Source of the DNA: Cellulomonas sp. URHE0023
Lineage (GTDB): Bacteria; Actinomycetota; Actinomycetes; Actinomycetales; Cellulomonadaceae
NCBI RefSeq assembly: GCF_000688475.1
Contig: NZ_JIAN01000011.1
Coordinates: 1 to 64,000, forward strand
Direction: 5' to 3'
Length of the DNA stretch: 64,000 bases
Shown: piece by piece, positions 34,125-43,008 of the stretch
How the letters are laid out: each line of letters begins with the position of its first letter
How positions within the stretch are numbered: position 1 is the first letter of the stretch
Made by a program: the position numbers and the translations under genes
Notes under the pieces: model-generated
What the model saw: the letters and a program-made list of their open reading frames with translations, nothing else
Databases searched by the model: none
What the model was told of the DNA's origin: nothing

Positions 34125-35619
34125 GGTTGTCGTCCATGTCGTCTCGGATCAGGTCACCCATCCCGGGGGTGAAACCGGTGGTCATGCTGTCAGTGTGCCC
34201 GGTCACCACCGCGGCGATGTTCCACAGCGACTCAGTGTTCGCCAGGTAGTACTGCGAGTGCCCACTCGAGGCGAGCGTGTCCTGACCCGCGAGCGGCTGG
34301 TCTCCGCCGTCGGTCTGGAACGTGGTCACACCCTCCAACCGGGACGGGTCCGGACCGAACCGGTCCAAGTCCGCCACAAAGTCTCCCTGCGCCTCACCGA
34401 CGAACACATGCCCTGCCGGGATCTTGAACTCGTAGGCGGAGTCGACTGCGGCGCCCGGCGAACCGAACAGCACCAGCTCATCTATCGGGTTGTCCTTCGT
34501 CGCGGTCAACCCGGACAGGAACGACCCATAGGAGTGACCGAGCACGCTCAGGTGCGGGTCGTTGCCCGCCGCATCGTGTGAGGCTTGGATGCCCCACAGC
34601 GTGCCCGACAGCAACGGTTGGCCAACGTTCGCGTCATGGGTGAACACGACATCCAGACCGGGTGCGTCATACCCGATCCACGCCAGCGTCGCTGTTGTAC
34701 CCGAGTCGTGACGGATCGCCTGAATCTCGTTGGCAAGGATGGTGGTCCGGGCGGCGTTGTCGCTGATGTAGCCCATGTAGTTGGTCACGTGTGAGCCCAT
34801 GCCCGGTACCAGGACGGCGATGTTCTCGGCGCTGTCCATGTCTCCGAACGCGATCGCTGCCCTGCCTGGTAGCGACGTGCCATCGAACAGATACAGGCTC
34901 GGCGGATACTTCTGCTCGATGTTCAGTTGGGTGTCGACTGCTTCCAGCATCGCAAGACGCCTTCGTGCCTGGTCCAAACTGTTGGAGAGGGCCAGGGTGT
35001 CCCCGTAGTACTGCTTGTGAGACGCCTCGGTGAATAGCCGTTCCAACCGGTCGACGTCAGCGCGAGCGTCACTCAGTCCGCCCGCTAGGACGGCCCGGTT
35101 CGCTATGTCCCGCGAGGCGGCCGGTAGGCCGTCCAGATTGCCGAGTTGCGACCCGAACTGCTCCAGGGCGAGATCGTGCAAGTCGCTGGACACGGACGCC
35201 CACCAGTTGGCGACCCATCGCGGATCGTCACCGACACCGCTTACCTGCAGCGCGCGTGGCAGATCGTTTAGGCCGGCAGGCGTTGCCAGGTGAACCGTGA
35301 ACAGGTGCCCCACGCTCTTGAGCGCTTGCGGGCCGAAAATCGTGTCGTCGTCGAGCTGTTCCACGACAGCGGATGTCAGCGATACGGACGCGATCGTGCG
35401 CGGGTCATCCGGCTGTGTGAATGTGGTGGCGGCCACGTCGAGCGCGGCGGTGACCGCAGCCTTGCCGTCCCACCACACTCGGTGCCCCAGGTAATACGCG
35501 ACCCGCTGTTCACGGTCAGCGCCGGCGAAGAACGTCAACGCGGACGCTGGGTTCTTCGTCAGTGCGCTCATGAGCGCGGCCATCGGGCCTGCGGACTCGC
35601 AGCCGCTGGTCGTCGCCAC
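34114..35619 (-). CDS. DUF1023-type alpha/beta hydrolase, 5'-truncated
   Basis: The encoded C-terminal 400 residues form an alpha/beta hydrolase of the DUF1023 group. They contain A-V-L-V-P-G-M-G-S-H, G-Y-D-A-P-G-L-D, the nucleophile elbow L-G-H-S-Y-G-S, V-L-F-G-S-P-G-A and a late S-G-H-S-Q-Y catalytic His. Intact members begin with a WXG100-like helical domain of about 200 residues, which is missing here. The native-looking sequence starts near 35650 and runs into unrelated Arg-rich frame. GTG 35619 is only a guess. It may be non-functional or an orphan C-terminal cassette. Confidence 0.6.
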   Translation of the reverse strand: MATTSGCESAGPMAALMSALTKNPASALTFFAGADREQRVAYYLGHRVWWDGKAAVTAALDVAATTFTQPDDPRTIASVSLTSAVVEQLDDDTIFGPQALKSVGHLFTVHLATPAGLNDLPRALQVSGVGDDPRWVANWWASVSSDLHDLALEQFGSQLGNLDGLPAASRDIANRAVLAGGLSDARADVDRLERLFTEASHKQYYGDTLALSNSLDQARRRLAMLEAVDTQLNIEQKYPPSLYLFDGTSLPGRAAIAFGDMDSAENIAVLVPGMGSHVTNYMGYISDNAARTTILANEIQAIRHDSGTTATLAWIGYDAPGLDVVFTHDANVGQPLLSGTLWGIQASHDAAGNDPHLSVLGHSYGSFLSGLTATKDNPIDELVLFGSPGAAVDSAYEFKIPAGHVFVGEAQGDFVADLDRFGPDPSRLEGVTTFQTDGGDQPLAGQDTLASSGHSQYYLANTESLWNIAAVVTGHTDSMTTGFTPGMGDLIRDDMDDNLGF

Positions 35620-35786
35620 CGCGCGATCGAGGTCTCGCGACGACGTTCGCGTCTTGAGCCGGGAATCGGCGGCCCGGCGGTGACCACCGGCAGACGCCGC
35701 ACACCTGGGCCCACAGAACTCACCCGCGTGCCGGAGTCGAGCGGCCGCGCGCTCGACGGAGGTTCGCCCACCCGGGTGGCCTCCCG

Positions 35787-36101
35787 TCATCGACTCGGTC
35801 GACCTTCGGCAACCGGCGACGCGGCCGTCGCTCTTGGAGCCACCAGCCAGCTGACCGACCTGGCCACGTCGCCCGCGCGTAGCCACTCGTGGCGCTCCGA
35901 GTAGGGGTCCTTCGGTGAGTCTCGCCACGCGACCATGACGTGCGTCGGTGTCCATCGCACCGCCCTCGCCGGTCGCCACTCCTCCGAACCGTCGGACCAC
36001 ACGACACGTGCGATCACCGGCACGTCGCCCTGCGGACGCAACGGCGCCGACTCAGGGATCTCACGGTTCGCCACAGAACGAGGATCTCGACCACCACTCA
36101 C
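35787..36101 (-). CDS. small hypothetical protein of mobile elements
   Basis: A 104-residue protein with a strand-rich middle: V-I-A-R-V-V-W-S-D-G-S-E-E-W-R-P-A-R-A-V and T-H-V-M-V-A-W-R-D. Sequences of this type (a short domain with W-x-D-G-x-E-E) are usual beside actinobacterial integrases. It lies 94 bases after the integrase. Function unknown; a DNA-binding or accessory role is possible. Confidence 0.6.
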   Translation of the reverse strand: MSGGRDPRSVANREIPESAPLRPQGDVPVIARVVWSDGSEEWRPARAVRWTPTHVMVAWRDSPKDPYSERHEWLRAGDVARSVSWLVAPRATAASPVAEGRPSR

Positions 36102-36195
36102 ACCTGAGACGATATCGAACGTTTGTTCGATCGAGGTCCGGCGCGCACAGGTACACGGTCAGTGCGCGACCCTAATCGCGCTGCCGGCCTCGATT

Positions 36196-37416
36196 TCACT
36201 CGTCACGCTCTCGATGCTCGTCAGCGGCCCTTCGTTGGGCCGCTCCTGGGGCAAGGCTCTCGAGGATCTCGGCCGTGCGCGGGTCTACACGTTCGTCGGG
36301 CTGGATGTAGTGCAACCTCGTGATCGCGGTCGACGTGTGCCCGAGCAGTTCGGCGGCCAAGTCGAGACCCGCTTCTCGGTCGATCACAGTCGCGACGGTG
36401 CGGCGGAACGCATGTGGTGTCACCGCCTCGACGCCTGCTGCACCGAGCGCTTCGCGCAACCTCCGGCGGATGTTGGCGGTGGTCAGCGGCGTCCCGTTCC
36501 GGCTGAAGAAGATCAGATGCTCGGGTGGAAGGGGGCCGGTCACATCCAGGCGTGCCCGGAGGGCATCCACGGTGAACGAGGGGACGACGACGGTCCGGAT
36601 CGCCTTGGCCGACTTAGGGTTGTCCTGCCGATAGGTCGGCCCGCTCCTGGGTGACACGATCGTGCCGGCGATGCGGACGGTCGGCCGCTCAGCGTCCAGG
36701 TCGACGTCGCAGATCCGGATGGCGAGCGCCTCGCCGATCCGGGCAGAAGTGCCGACCATCACCTCGATGATCGCCTGGAGCTGACCGTCAGGCTTGGGGC
36801 CCATGCGCGTCGCGTCGCGGCGCCAGGAGGCGACGGCATTGCGGATGACGTCGAGCTCCACGTCCTCGATCGCCATCGGAGTGCCCGGTGGCCGCTTGAT
36901 GCGCTTCGTTCCCGTCACGGGGTTGTGGTCGATCGCCTCCAGCCTCACGGCGACTCCCATGACGAGGCTGAGGATCTTCTTGGAGTGGACGGCCCGCGCG
37001 TAGCTGAACGCGCGCTGCTGCGTGAGCCAACGTTCCACCCTGCCGACGGTGACCTCGCGCACGGTGAAGTGCTGGAACGCCGGCAGCAGGAGGTGCTCTG
37101 CCTCCCACGCGTACCGTTCCCGCGTGCTGGTGGCCAGTTCGCCCTCGGCCTTGATTCCCTCGAGCCAGTACGTGACGAGATCAGGAAAGGCGGTATCCCC
37201 GGTGATCTCCGTGGACGACTGGATGACGGTCTTCGCCTCTGCCATCTTCTGCCGCAATCGCCGCTTGGCTTCAGCTGCGCTCGCCCCGTGGGCTTCGATC
37301 TGCCGACCGCGACCGTTGGTATCGCGGTAGCGGACCCGCGCGCGGAAGCGACCGACGCCGAACCGTTCGGACGAGATCTCTCCGAACACCCCCACTGGGT
37401 TTCTGGGCCTAGCCAT
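36196..37416 (-). CDS. int: tyrosine site-specific integrase
   Basis: A 406-residue phage-type integrase. An N-terminal arm-binding domain (G-R-F-R-A-R-V-R-Y-R-D, E-A-K-R-R-L) precedes a SAM-like core-binding domain (S-T-R-E-R-Y-A-W-E, residues of about 75-165). The catalytic domain has T-S-A-R-I-G-E-A-L, P-H-A-F-R-R-T-V-A-T, G-H-T-S-T-A-I-T and the nucleophile in L-H-Y, giving the R-H-x-x-R-H-Y set. It should recombine the tRNA-Pro core. It starts 6 bases after xis and is the only intact integrase in the array. Confidence 0.92.
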   Translation of the reverse strand: MARPRNPVGVFGEISSERFGVGRFRARVRYRDTNGRGRQIEAHGASAAEAKRRLRQKMAEAKTVIQSSTEITGDTAFPDLVTYWLEGIKAEGELATSTRERYAWEAEHLLLPAFQHFTVREVTVGRVERWLTQQRAFSYARAVHSKKILSLVMGVAVRLEAIDHNPVTGTKRIKRPPGTPMAIEDVELDVIRNAVASWRRDATRMGPKPDGQLQAIIEVMVGTSARIGEALAIRICDVDLDAERPTVRIAGTIVSPRSGPTYRQDNPKSAKAIRTVVVPSFTVDALRARLDVTGPLPPEHLIFFSRNGTPLTTANIRRRLREALGAAGVEAVTPHAFRRTVATVIDREAGLDLAAELLGHTSTAITRLHYIQPDERVDPRTAEILESLAPGAAQRRAADEHRERDE

Positions 37417-37422
37417 GGGTGT

Positions 37423-37683
37423 TCATCTGCTGGCGCGTTCGACTCCCGGAGCAGCCTCGCGCACGTTGCCGAGCCACGCCTGGATGTCCGAGAGGGCGAA
37501 CCTGAGGTGCCGACCTACCCGGGTGGCGCACGGGCCCCTGCCCTCGGTTCGCCAGCGATAGATGGTCACGACCGGGACGCCGACGTAGTCGGCCAGCGTC
37601 TCGATGCTCAGTAGTGGCTCGAGGCCAGGGACCGGTGTGCGCGGGCTCTCGTCGCCGCCCGCGGGCGTTGCGTAGGAGTTCAT
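37423..37683 (-). CDS. xis: excisionase / helix-turn-helix protein
   Basis: An 86-residue AlpA/MerR-type winged-helix protein (L-S-I-E-T-L-A-D-Y-V-G-V-P-V-V-T-I-Y-R-W-R-T-E-G, spelled out residue by residue). It is followed by R-V-G-R-H-L-R-F-A-L-S-D-I-Q-A-W-L, the usual end of Xis-like directionality factors. It stops 6 bases before int, forming an xis-int operon transcribed away from the tRNA. A second copy with an altered tail is at 30108-30425. Confidence 0.85.
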   Translation of the reverse strand: MNSYATPAGGDESPRTPVPGLEPLLSIETLADYVGVPVVTIYRWRTEGRGPCATRVGRHLRFALSDIQAWLGNVREAAPGVERASR

Positions 37684-37828
37684 ACCGGCAGGTGTGCACG
37701 CGAAGGTGGCAAGACGCGACGCTCTGCGGGGCGATGCACATCACCCTGCCCGCCGACGGTCGAAACGGCCGGTCCTGGAGGGGTTTGTGTGGGGTTTCTG
37801 TGGGGTTGGGCAAGTCCAGAGACTCCTC

Positions 37829-37859
37829 AGGCCTGGTGAGACACCGTCTCACCAGGCCT
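37829..37859. repeat. 31-base perfect hairpin downstream of tRNA-Pro
   Basis: Arms AGGCCTGGTGAGAC and GTCTCACCAGGCCT around ACC, 6 bases from the tRNA 3' end on the minus strand. It could end tRNA transcription, though it has no T-tract. Because the same hairpin accompanies every internal att site, it is carried by the elements and not an original chromosomal terminator. Confidence 0.8.
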
Positions 37860-37865
37860 GATACG

Positions 37866-37939
<74 letters not shown>

Positions 37940-37966
37940 ATGGCTCCCGCAGAAGCCTCGGAAACT

Positions 37967-38998
37967 CTACCTCACGGGCGAGGTCCCCTCTGCACCACTC
38001 AGCACGTCGAGCTCGGCAGCGACGAGACCGAGGACGACGAGGTCGAGAACGAGGCCGATACCCGCGTCCCAGGGCGAGAGCTGGAACAGGAAGACCTGGG
38101 TCACGAGCAGGGACACGAGGACGGCTCGGCGGAACCAACGGTAGCCCGACTCGCGGTCGGTGCCGACGCGACTGAGGCCGACCAGGGCGAACGCGGTCGA
38201 GACGAGCGCGCTGACGACGATGCCCACCAGGATCCAGGTGGCTTCGTCGCCGCCGTAGACGCCTCGCGCGAGCGTGACCCCGGAGGTGAGCAGCAGCAGG
38301 CCGACCGTGAACCAGGGTGCCCACTGCTCCCGGACCACGCGCCGGGTGACCGAGACAACGGCGTGCGAGATCACGCCGAAGGGGTTGGGCAGGACGTCCG
38401 AGTCGTGCTGGAGGGTGTCGAGCAGCGCGCGAACCTCGGCGGATCCCGGGGCGTCGCCCGCCTTCTCGAGGTAGCGGTACGCCGTCTCGCGGTCGCGTTC
38501 GCTCAGGCCACCCACGAGGCCGGCGACCGTGTGGTCGGCGGCGGCGGCGAGCAGCTCGGCGGGGTCGCGCGGGTGTCGGCGCTGCAGGGACTCGGCGCCG
38601 ATCGCGAGCCCGACGACGACCGCGTAGATGACGGCCGCGGTCGGTCGCCAGAAGTAGTCGTAGTCGGCGGTGACGAACTTGCCGATCTCGTCGACGAACA
38701 GCCCGAAGCCGACGCCGCCCACGAGGACGACCCCGCTGCGGACGACCGGGCCCATGAAGACGATCTGCAGGAGCAGTGCGACGGCCATCAGCAGACCGCC
38801 CCACAGGACGTGGGACACGTGCGCTCCCCCGCCGCCGAGCTGCGGGAACCCCGTCGCGAGCAGCAGCAGGCGCACGAGGATGACCGTCGCGAGCGTGGTC
38901 ACCAGGAACGCGGCGATGTGGCTGTTCGCGGCAGGGTCCCGGGGCAGCCCGAGCCGTAGGAGCCGCCTCCGTTGCCGCACGGAGGCGGCGCCGGTCAC
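37967..38998 (-). CDS. hypothetical multi-TM membrane protein
   Basis: A 343-residue protein with about eight hydrophobic helices: four in residues 28-130, then a soluble stretch of about 80 residues with [12 protein letters not shown], then four at 228-330. Its start overlaps the der stop by four bases (ATGA type), so it is the last gene of the der operon. The family is unrecognised. It is chromosomal, next to the tRNA-Pro array, and intact. Confidence 0.75.
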   Translation of the reverse strand: MTGAASVRQRRRLLRLGLPRDPAANSHIAAFLVTTLATVILVRLLLLATGFPQLGGGGAHVSHVLWGGLLMAVALLLQIVFMGPVVRSGVVLVGGVGFGLFVDEIGKFVTADYDYFWRPTAAVIYAVVVGLAIGAESLQRRHPRDPAELLAAAADHTVAGLVGGLSERDRETAYRYLEKAGDAPGSAEVRALLDTLQHDSDVLPNPFGVISHAVVSVTRRVVREQWAPWFTVGLLLLTSGVTLARGVYGGDEATWILVGIVVSALVSTAFALVGLSRVGTDRESGYRWFRRAVLVSLLVTQVFLFQLSPWDAGIGLVLDLVVLGLVAAELDVLSGAEGTSPVR

Positions 38999-40470
38999 CG
39001 CTTGCGCTTCTCCCGGACGCGCACCGAGATCGAGATGGGCGTGCCCTCGAACCCGAACGTCTCACGGAGGCGACGCTCGATGTACCGGCGGTAGCCGGGG
39101 TCGAGGAAGCCGGTCGCGAAGATCACGAACCGCGGCGGGCGCGTGGACGCCTGCGTGGCGAACAGGATGCGTGGCTGCTTACCGCCGCGCAGGGGATGCG
39201 GGTGCGACGCGACGAGCTCGCCGAGGAACGCGTTGAGGCGACCGGTCGAGATGCGGGTGTCCCACGACTCCAGCGACCGCTCGAGGGCAGGAACAAGGCG
39301 GTCGGTGTGCCAGCCCGTCTTCGCTGAGATGTTCACCCGCGGGGCCCAGGTCACCTGGACCAGGTCCTGCTCGATCTCGCGCTCGAGGAACGGGCGACGG
39401 TCCTCGTCCATGAGGTCCCACTTGTTGTAGGCGATGACCAGCGCTCGGCCCGCCTCGATGACCTGCGAGATCACGCGCGTGTCCTGCTCGGTCATCTTCA
39501 CGGACGCGTCGACCAGGACGACGGCCACCTCGGCCTTCTCGATCGCGGCCTGCGTGCGCAGCGACGCGTAGAAGTCGGCACCGGAGGTCTGGTGCACGCG
39601 GCGGCGGATCCCGGCGGTGTCGACGAACACCCACGGCTTGCCCTTGAGCGCAACCAGCTCGTCGACGGGGTCACGCGTGGTGCCGGCGACGGAGTCGACG
39701 ACGACACGCTCGGAGCCGAGCACCTTGTTGAGCAGCGACGACTTGCCGACGTTCGGGCGACCGATCAGGGCCACGCGGCGCGGTCCGTCCGGCAGCGGCG
39801 TGCCGTGCGCGGAGACCTCGGGCAGCACGTCGATCGCGGCATCGAGCAGGTCGCCCGTGCCGCGGCCGTGCAACGCGGACACCGGGAACGGCTCCCCGAG
39901 CCCGAGCGCCCACAGGTTCGCGGCGTCGGCCTCACCTGCGGGTCCGTCGACCTTGTTCGCGCACAGCACCACGGGCTTGCCCGAGCGACGCAGGAGCCGG
40001 ACCACCTGGGTGTCCGTCTCGGTCACGCCGACCGTGGCGTCGACGACGAAGATCACGGCGTCGGCGAGGGAGATGGCGACCTCGGCCTGCTGCGCGACGC
40101 GCGCCTCGATGCCGGCCACGTCGACCTCCCAGCCGCCGGTGTCGACGAGCGTGAACCGCCTGCCCGACCAGTCCGCGGGGTAGCTCACGCGGTCGCGGGT
40201 GACGCCCGGCTTGTCCTCGACGACGGCCTCGCGACGGCCGAGGATGCGGTTGACGAGCGTCGACTTGCCGACGTTCGGGCGGCCCACGACGGCGAGCACC
40301 GGGTAGACGACGACGCGCTCCTCGGCGCCGTCACCGTCCTCGCCTCCGTGCAGGAGGGCAAGGTCCTCGTCCTCGAGCTCGTACTCGGTCAGTCCGGCGC
40401 GCAGAGCCTGCTCGCGTTGGGCGTCGCCGGCCTCGTCGGGCAGCACCAGGGCAGGATCAGTCTCGGTCAT
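38995..40470 (-). CDS. der: ribosome-biogenesis GTPase Der (EngA)
   Basis: A 491-residue tandem GTPase needed for assembly of the 50S subunit. The first G domain has G-R-P-N-V-G-K-S-T near residue 63, D-T-G-G and N-K-V-D. The second has G-R-P-N-V-G-K-S-S near 237, D-T-A-G and N-K-W-D. The C-terminal KH-like domain ends in a basic tail (R-E-K-R-K-R). The 55-residue acidic N-terminal extension is common in actinobacteria. It is transcribed towards the tRNA-Pro gene and overlaps the membrane-protein gene. Confidence 0.97.
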   Translation of the reverse strand: MTETDPALVLPDEAGDAQREQALRAGLTEYELEDEDLALLHGGEDGDGAEERVVVYPVLAVVGRPNVGKSTLVNRILGRREAVVEDKPGVTRDRVSYPADWSGRRFTLVDTGGWEVDVAGIEARVAQQAEVAISLADAVIFVVDATVGVTETDTQVVRLLRRSGKPVVLCANKVDGPAGEADAANLWALGLGEPFPVSALHGRGTGDLLDAAIDVLPEVSAHGTPLPDGPRRVALIGRPNVGKSSLLNKVLGSERVVVDSVAGTTRDPVDELVALKGKPWVFVDTAGIRRRVHQTSGADFYASLRTQAAIEKAEVAVVLVDASVKMTEQDTRVISQVIEAGRALVIAYNKWDLMDEDRRPFLEREIEQDLVQVTWAPRVNISAKTGWHTDRLVPALERSLESWDTRISTGRLNAFLGELVASHPHPLRGGKQPRILFATQASTRPPRFVIFATGFLDPGYRRYIERRLRETFGFEGTPISISVRVREKRKR

Positions 40471-40514
40471 GGCCCCAGTGTCCCAGGTGTGCCCACCCGT
40501 CGACGACCGTGGGG

Positions 40515-41195
40515 TCAGTGCGTCCGCTCACGCTGCGGGTCGTCGGTGGGCAGCGGGATGCCGGAGCGGGCCGACGCGCCGTCCACCAGCCGCGCGAGCG
40601 CGACGCGGATCGCCTCGTTGGCTTCTTCGACGGCCGCCTTGCCGGACGTCCCGGGAGCACGTTCGATGACGAGCGGCTCGCCGAACTCGATCGCGATCCT
40701 TCGCCGTAGGCCGGGGACCTTGTTGACCGACTCCCCCGTCCGTCGCGTCCCCAGGACCGCCACGGGGACGACGGGTGCATGCCCGTTCAATGCGAGCCAC
40801 GCGATGCCCGCACGGGCGTTCGTCGCGGCGCCCCGGCCCCGGTTGCCCTCGGGAAACACGCCGACGACCCCGCCGCGCTTGAGGACCCCGAGCGCCTCGG
40901 TCAGCGCGGTCCGACCACCGTCGTCACGGTTCACCGAGATCTGCCCCGAGCCGTTCAGCAGCCAGGCGAGCGGACCCCGGAAGATCTCCTCCTTGACCAG
41001 CACGTGCGACCGCCTCGGCGCGACGCCGTACAGCAGCGGGCCGTCGAGGACGCCCGTGTGGTTGGCCGCCAGCAGCACGGGTCCCGTGGCGGGAACGTTC
41101 GCGGCGCCGGTGACCGCTGTGTTCCAGATGACCCGCGCCATGATCCAGCCGATCCAGCGCGACCAGAGCGGTTCGCGCGCGGAGGGCACGCTCAC
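40515..41195 (-). CDS. 1-acyl-sn-glycerol-3-phosphate acyltransferase family protein
   Basis: A 226-residue PlsC-type acyltransferase. A-N-H-T-G-V-L-D is the catalytic H-x4-D motif and F-P-E-G-N-R-G is the substrate-binding motif. It should transfer an acyl chain to lysophosphatidate or a related acceptor at the membrane. It overlaps cmk by four bases and precedes der by 44 bases. This cmk-plsC-der order is frequent in actinobacteria and Firmicutes. Confidence 0.88.
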   Translation of the reverse strand: MSVPSAREPLWSRWIGWIMARVIWNTAVTGAANVPATGPVLLAANHTGVLDGPLLYGVAPRRSHVLVKEEIFRGPLAWLLNGSGQISVNRDDGGRTALTEALGVLKRGGVVGVFPEGNRGRGAATNARAGIAWLALNGHAPVVPVAVLGTRRTGESVNKVPGLRRRIAIEFGEPLVIERAPGTSGKAAVEEANEAIRVALARLVDGASARSGIPLPTDDPQRERTH

Positions 41196-41902
41196 GAGCG
41201 CGGGCCGACTTCCGTCTCGACGACCTCCAGCACGGCCTCGACGGTCTCGTCGAAGTTCAGGTGCGAGGAGTCGATCGTGACGACACCGTCTGCGGCCACA
41301 TGGAACTGCACGACGGTCGAGTCGTCGCGGTCTCGCCGCAGCACCTGGTCCTTGGTGGCCTCGACGGCCGCCGCGTCGTCGGACCCGTGGACGTCGCGTG
41401 CTCGTCGGGCGAGCCGGGCTTCCTCGCTGGCCGTCAGCAGCACGCGCACGTCGGCATCGGGGGCGATCACCGTGGTGATGTCCCGTCCCTCCGCCACGAT
41501 CCCCCGCCCGTCCGAGAAGGAGCCGGGCACCTGCGACTCGGCGATCGCCTCACGCTGCAGCCGGGCCAGCGTCGCGCGCACCTCGAGGTTCGTGGCGATC
41601 GCACTGACGACCGCGGTGATCTCGGTGCTCCGGATCGGCTCGTGCACGTCGACGCCACCGACGTGGACCGTCGGGTGCGCAGGATCGACGCCCATGACCA
41701 ACGGGAACCCGTCGACCGCGGCCGCGACGGCGGCCTGATCCGTGAGATCCAGGCCCTGCGACACGCACCACCACGTGGCCGCCCGGTACATCGCACCCGT
41801 GTCCAGGTAGGCCAGCTCGAGGGCGCTCGCGACCGCCCGGGACACGCTCGACTTGCCCGACCCCGAGGGCCCGTCGATCGCCACGACAAGGGTCGTGCTC
41901 AA
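41192..41902 (-). CDS. cmk: cytidylate kinase
   Basis: A 236-residue NMP kinase that phosphorylates CMP and dCMP. G-P-S-G-S-G-K-S-S is the P-loop, and L-D-T-G-A-M-Y-R-A is the CMP-binding region. G-R-D-I-T-T-V-I and R-A-R-D close the active site. The best start is TTG at 41902, which overlaps the tyrA stop as TTGA; the frame is open further upstream but that part is antisense to tyrA. An in-frame GTG a few codons on is an alternative. Confidence 0.93.
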   Translation of the reverse strand: MSTTLVVAIDGPSGSGKSSVSRAVASALELAYLDTGAMYRAATWWCVSQGLDLTDQAAVAAAVDGFPLVMGVDPAHPTVHVGGVDVHEPIRSTEITAVVSAIATNLEVRATLARLQREAIAESQVPGSFSDGRGIVAEGRDITTVIAPDADVRVLLTASEEARLARRARDVHGSDDAAAVEATKDQVLRRDRDDSTVVQFHVAADGVVTIDSSHLNFDETVEAVLEVVETEVGPRS

Positions 41903-43008
41903 CTCACCAGTCTCCAACCGCGGGCACTGAGCTCCGCCTCCAGGTGCTCGACGCTGCCGGGCAGCACCGAGATCTCCGCCATGCCGACCGGCCGGCCGGC
42001 CGCGTGCTCGAGGTGCAGGTCCTCGAGGTTGACGCCCGCATCGCCCACGTCGGTCAGCAGCCGCGCGAGCTCTCCGGGCGAGTCCGGCACCAGGACCGTG
42101 ACGACCGCGTACGTCCGCTGCGCCCCGCCGTGCTTCCCAGGGACGCGCGCCACGCCGACGTTTCCCGCGCTGATCGCGTGGGCGATCGACGCCAGCGCAC
42201 CCGGCTCGACCGTCTCGGGGTCGGCGGCCTTGGCGGCGTGCGACAACGCCTCGATCACCGCGTCCAGGTCCGCGCGCAGGTCCACGAGAACGTCGTGCAC
42301 CGCCGATGCGTTGGCGGCGAGGATCGAGGTCCAGAGCGCAGGGTCCGAGGCTGCCAGACGCGTCACGTCCCGCAGGCCCTGTCCGGCAAGCCCGAGTGCC
42401 GCGTCGTCGGCGTCGCGCAGACGCGCGGCGACCAGGCTGGCCGCGACCTGCGGCACGTGCGAGACGGCAGCGACGGCCGCGTCGTGCGCGTCGGCGTCCA
42501 TCGTGACCGGGACGGCGCCCAGGTCGACAGCCAGCGACCGGACGGCGAGCAGGGCGTCGGGCCGCGACGAGCCCGAGTCCGTGATCACCCAAGGACGTCC
42601 GAGGAACAGGTCGGGGACGGCCGCACTGGGACCGGACCGCTCCCGCCCGGCCATCGGGTGCGATCCGACGTACCGGGTGAGGTCCGCCCCTGCTGCCCTC
42701 AGCTCTGCGAGCACGTAGCCCTTGACGCTGGCCACGTCGGTGACGATCGCCTCGGGGAACGCTTCCAGCTCAGCGCGAACGACGTCCGCGGTCACGTCGG
42801 GCGGCGCCGCGACGACGATGATCGCGGGCGCCGCATCGTCGCTCTTCGCGGGACGTCCCGCTCCCACGTCACGGGCCAGGGCCAGCGCCGTCCGCGACGG
42901 GTCGTGCAGGACGACGTCGACGCCGCGGGTGGTCAGGGACAGCCCGACCGACGCGCCGAGCAGCCCGGTGCCCACGATGCGCACCGGTCCACGGGTCGCA
43001 AGCGTCAC
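41899..43008 (-). CDS. tyrA: prephenate dehydrogenase with ACT domain
   Basis: A 369-residue enzyme of tyrosine biosynthesis. V-G-T-G-L-L-G-A-S near the start binds NAD. G-S-H-P-M-A-G-R-E-R-S-G is the prephenate-binding signature. The last 70 residues (V-T-V-L-V-P-D-S-P-G-E-L-A-R-L-L) form an ACT regulatory domain, suggesting feedback control by tyrosine. It overlaps cmk and rluB by four bases each. Confidence 0.93.
   Translation of the reverse strand: MTLATRGPVRIVGTGLLGASVGLSLTTRGVDVVLHDPSRTALALARDVGAGRPAKSDDAAPAIIVVAAPPDVTADVVRAELEAFPEAIVTDVASVKGYVLAELRAAGADLTRYVGSHPMAGRERSGPSAAVPDLFLGRPWVITDSGSSRPDALLAVRSLAVDLGAVPVTMDADAHDAAVAAVSHVPQVAASLVAARLRDADDAALGLAGQGLRDVTRLAASDPALWTSILAANASAVHDVLVDLRADLDAVIEALSHAAKAADPETVEPGALASIAHAISAGNVGVARVPGKHGGAQRTYAVVTVLVPDSPGELARLLTDVGDAGVNLEDLHLEHAAGRPVGMAEISVLPGSVEHLEAELSARGWRLVS

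Larger units (their letters stand above)
32859..37865. mobile_element. element 1 of the tRNA-Pro array, with integrase and excisionase
   Basis: A 5.0-kb integrated element bounded by the att at 32859 and the tRNA-Pro gene. From the tRNA it carries the hairpin arm, xis, int, a small hypothetical gene, a truncated DUF1023 hydrolase and a membrane protein. No replication or transfer genes are present, so it is a minimal int-xis cargo element and could be mobilised only by other means. Confidence 0.8.

Noticed and set aside
34585-35904. Plus-strand frames opposite the DUF1023 gene
   Set aside because: Arg-rich shadow frames without start signals; the minus strand has clear hydrolase motifs.
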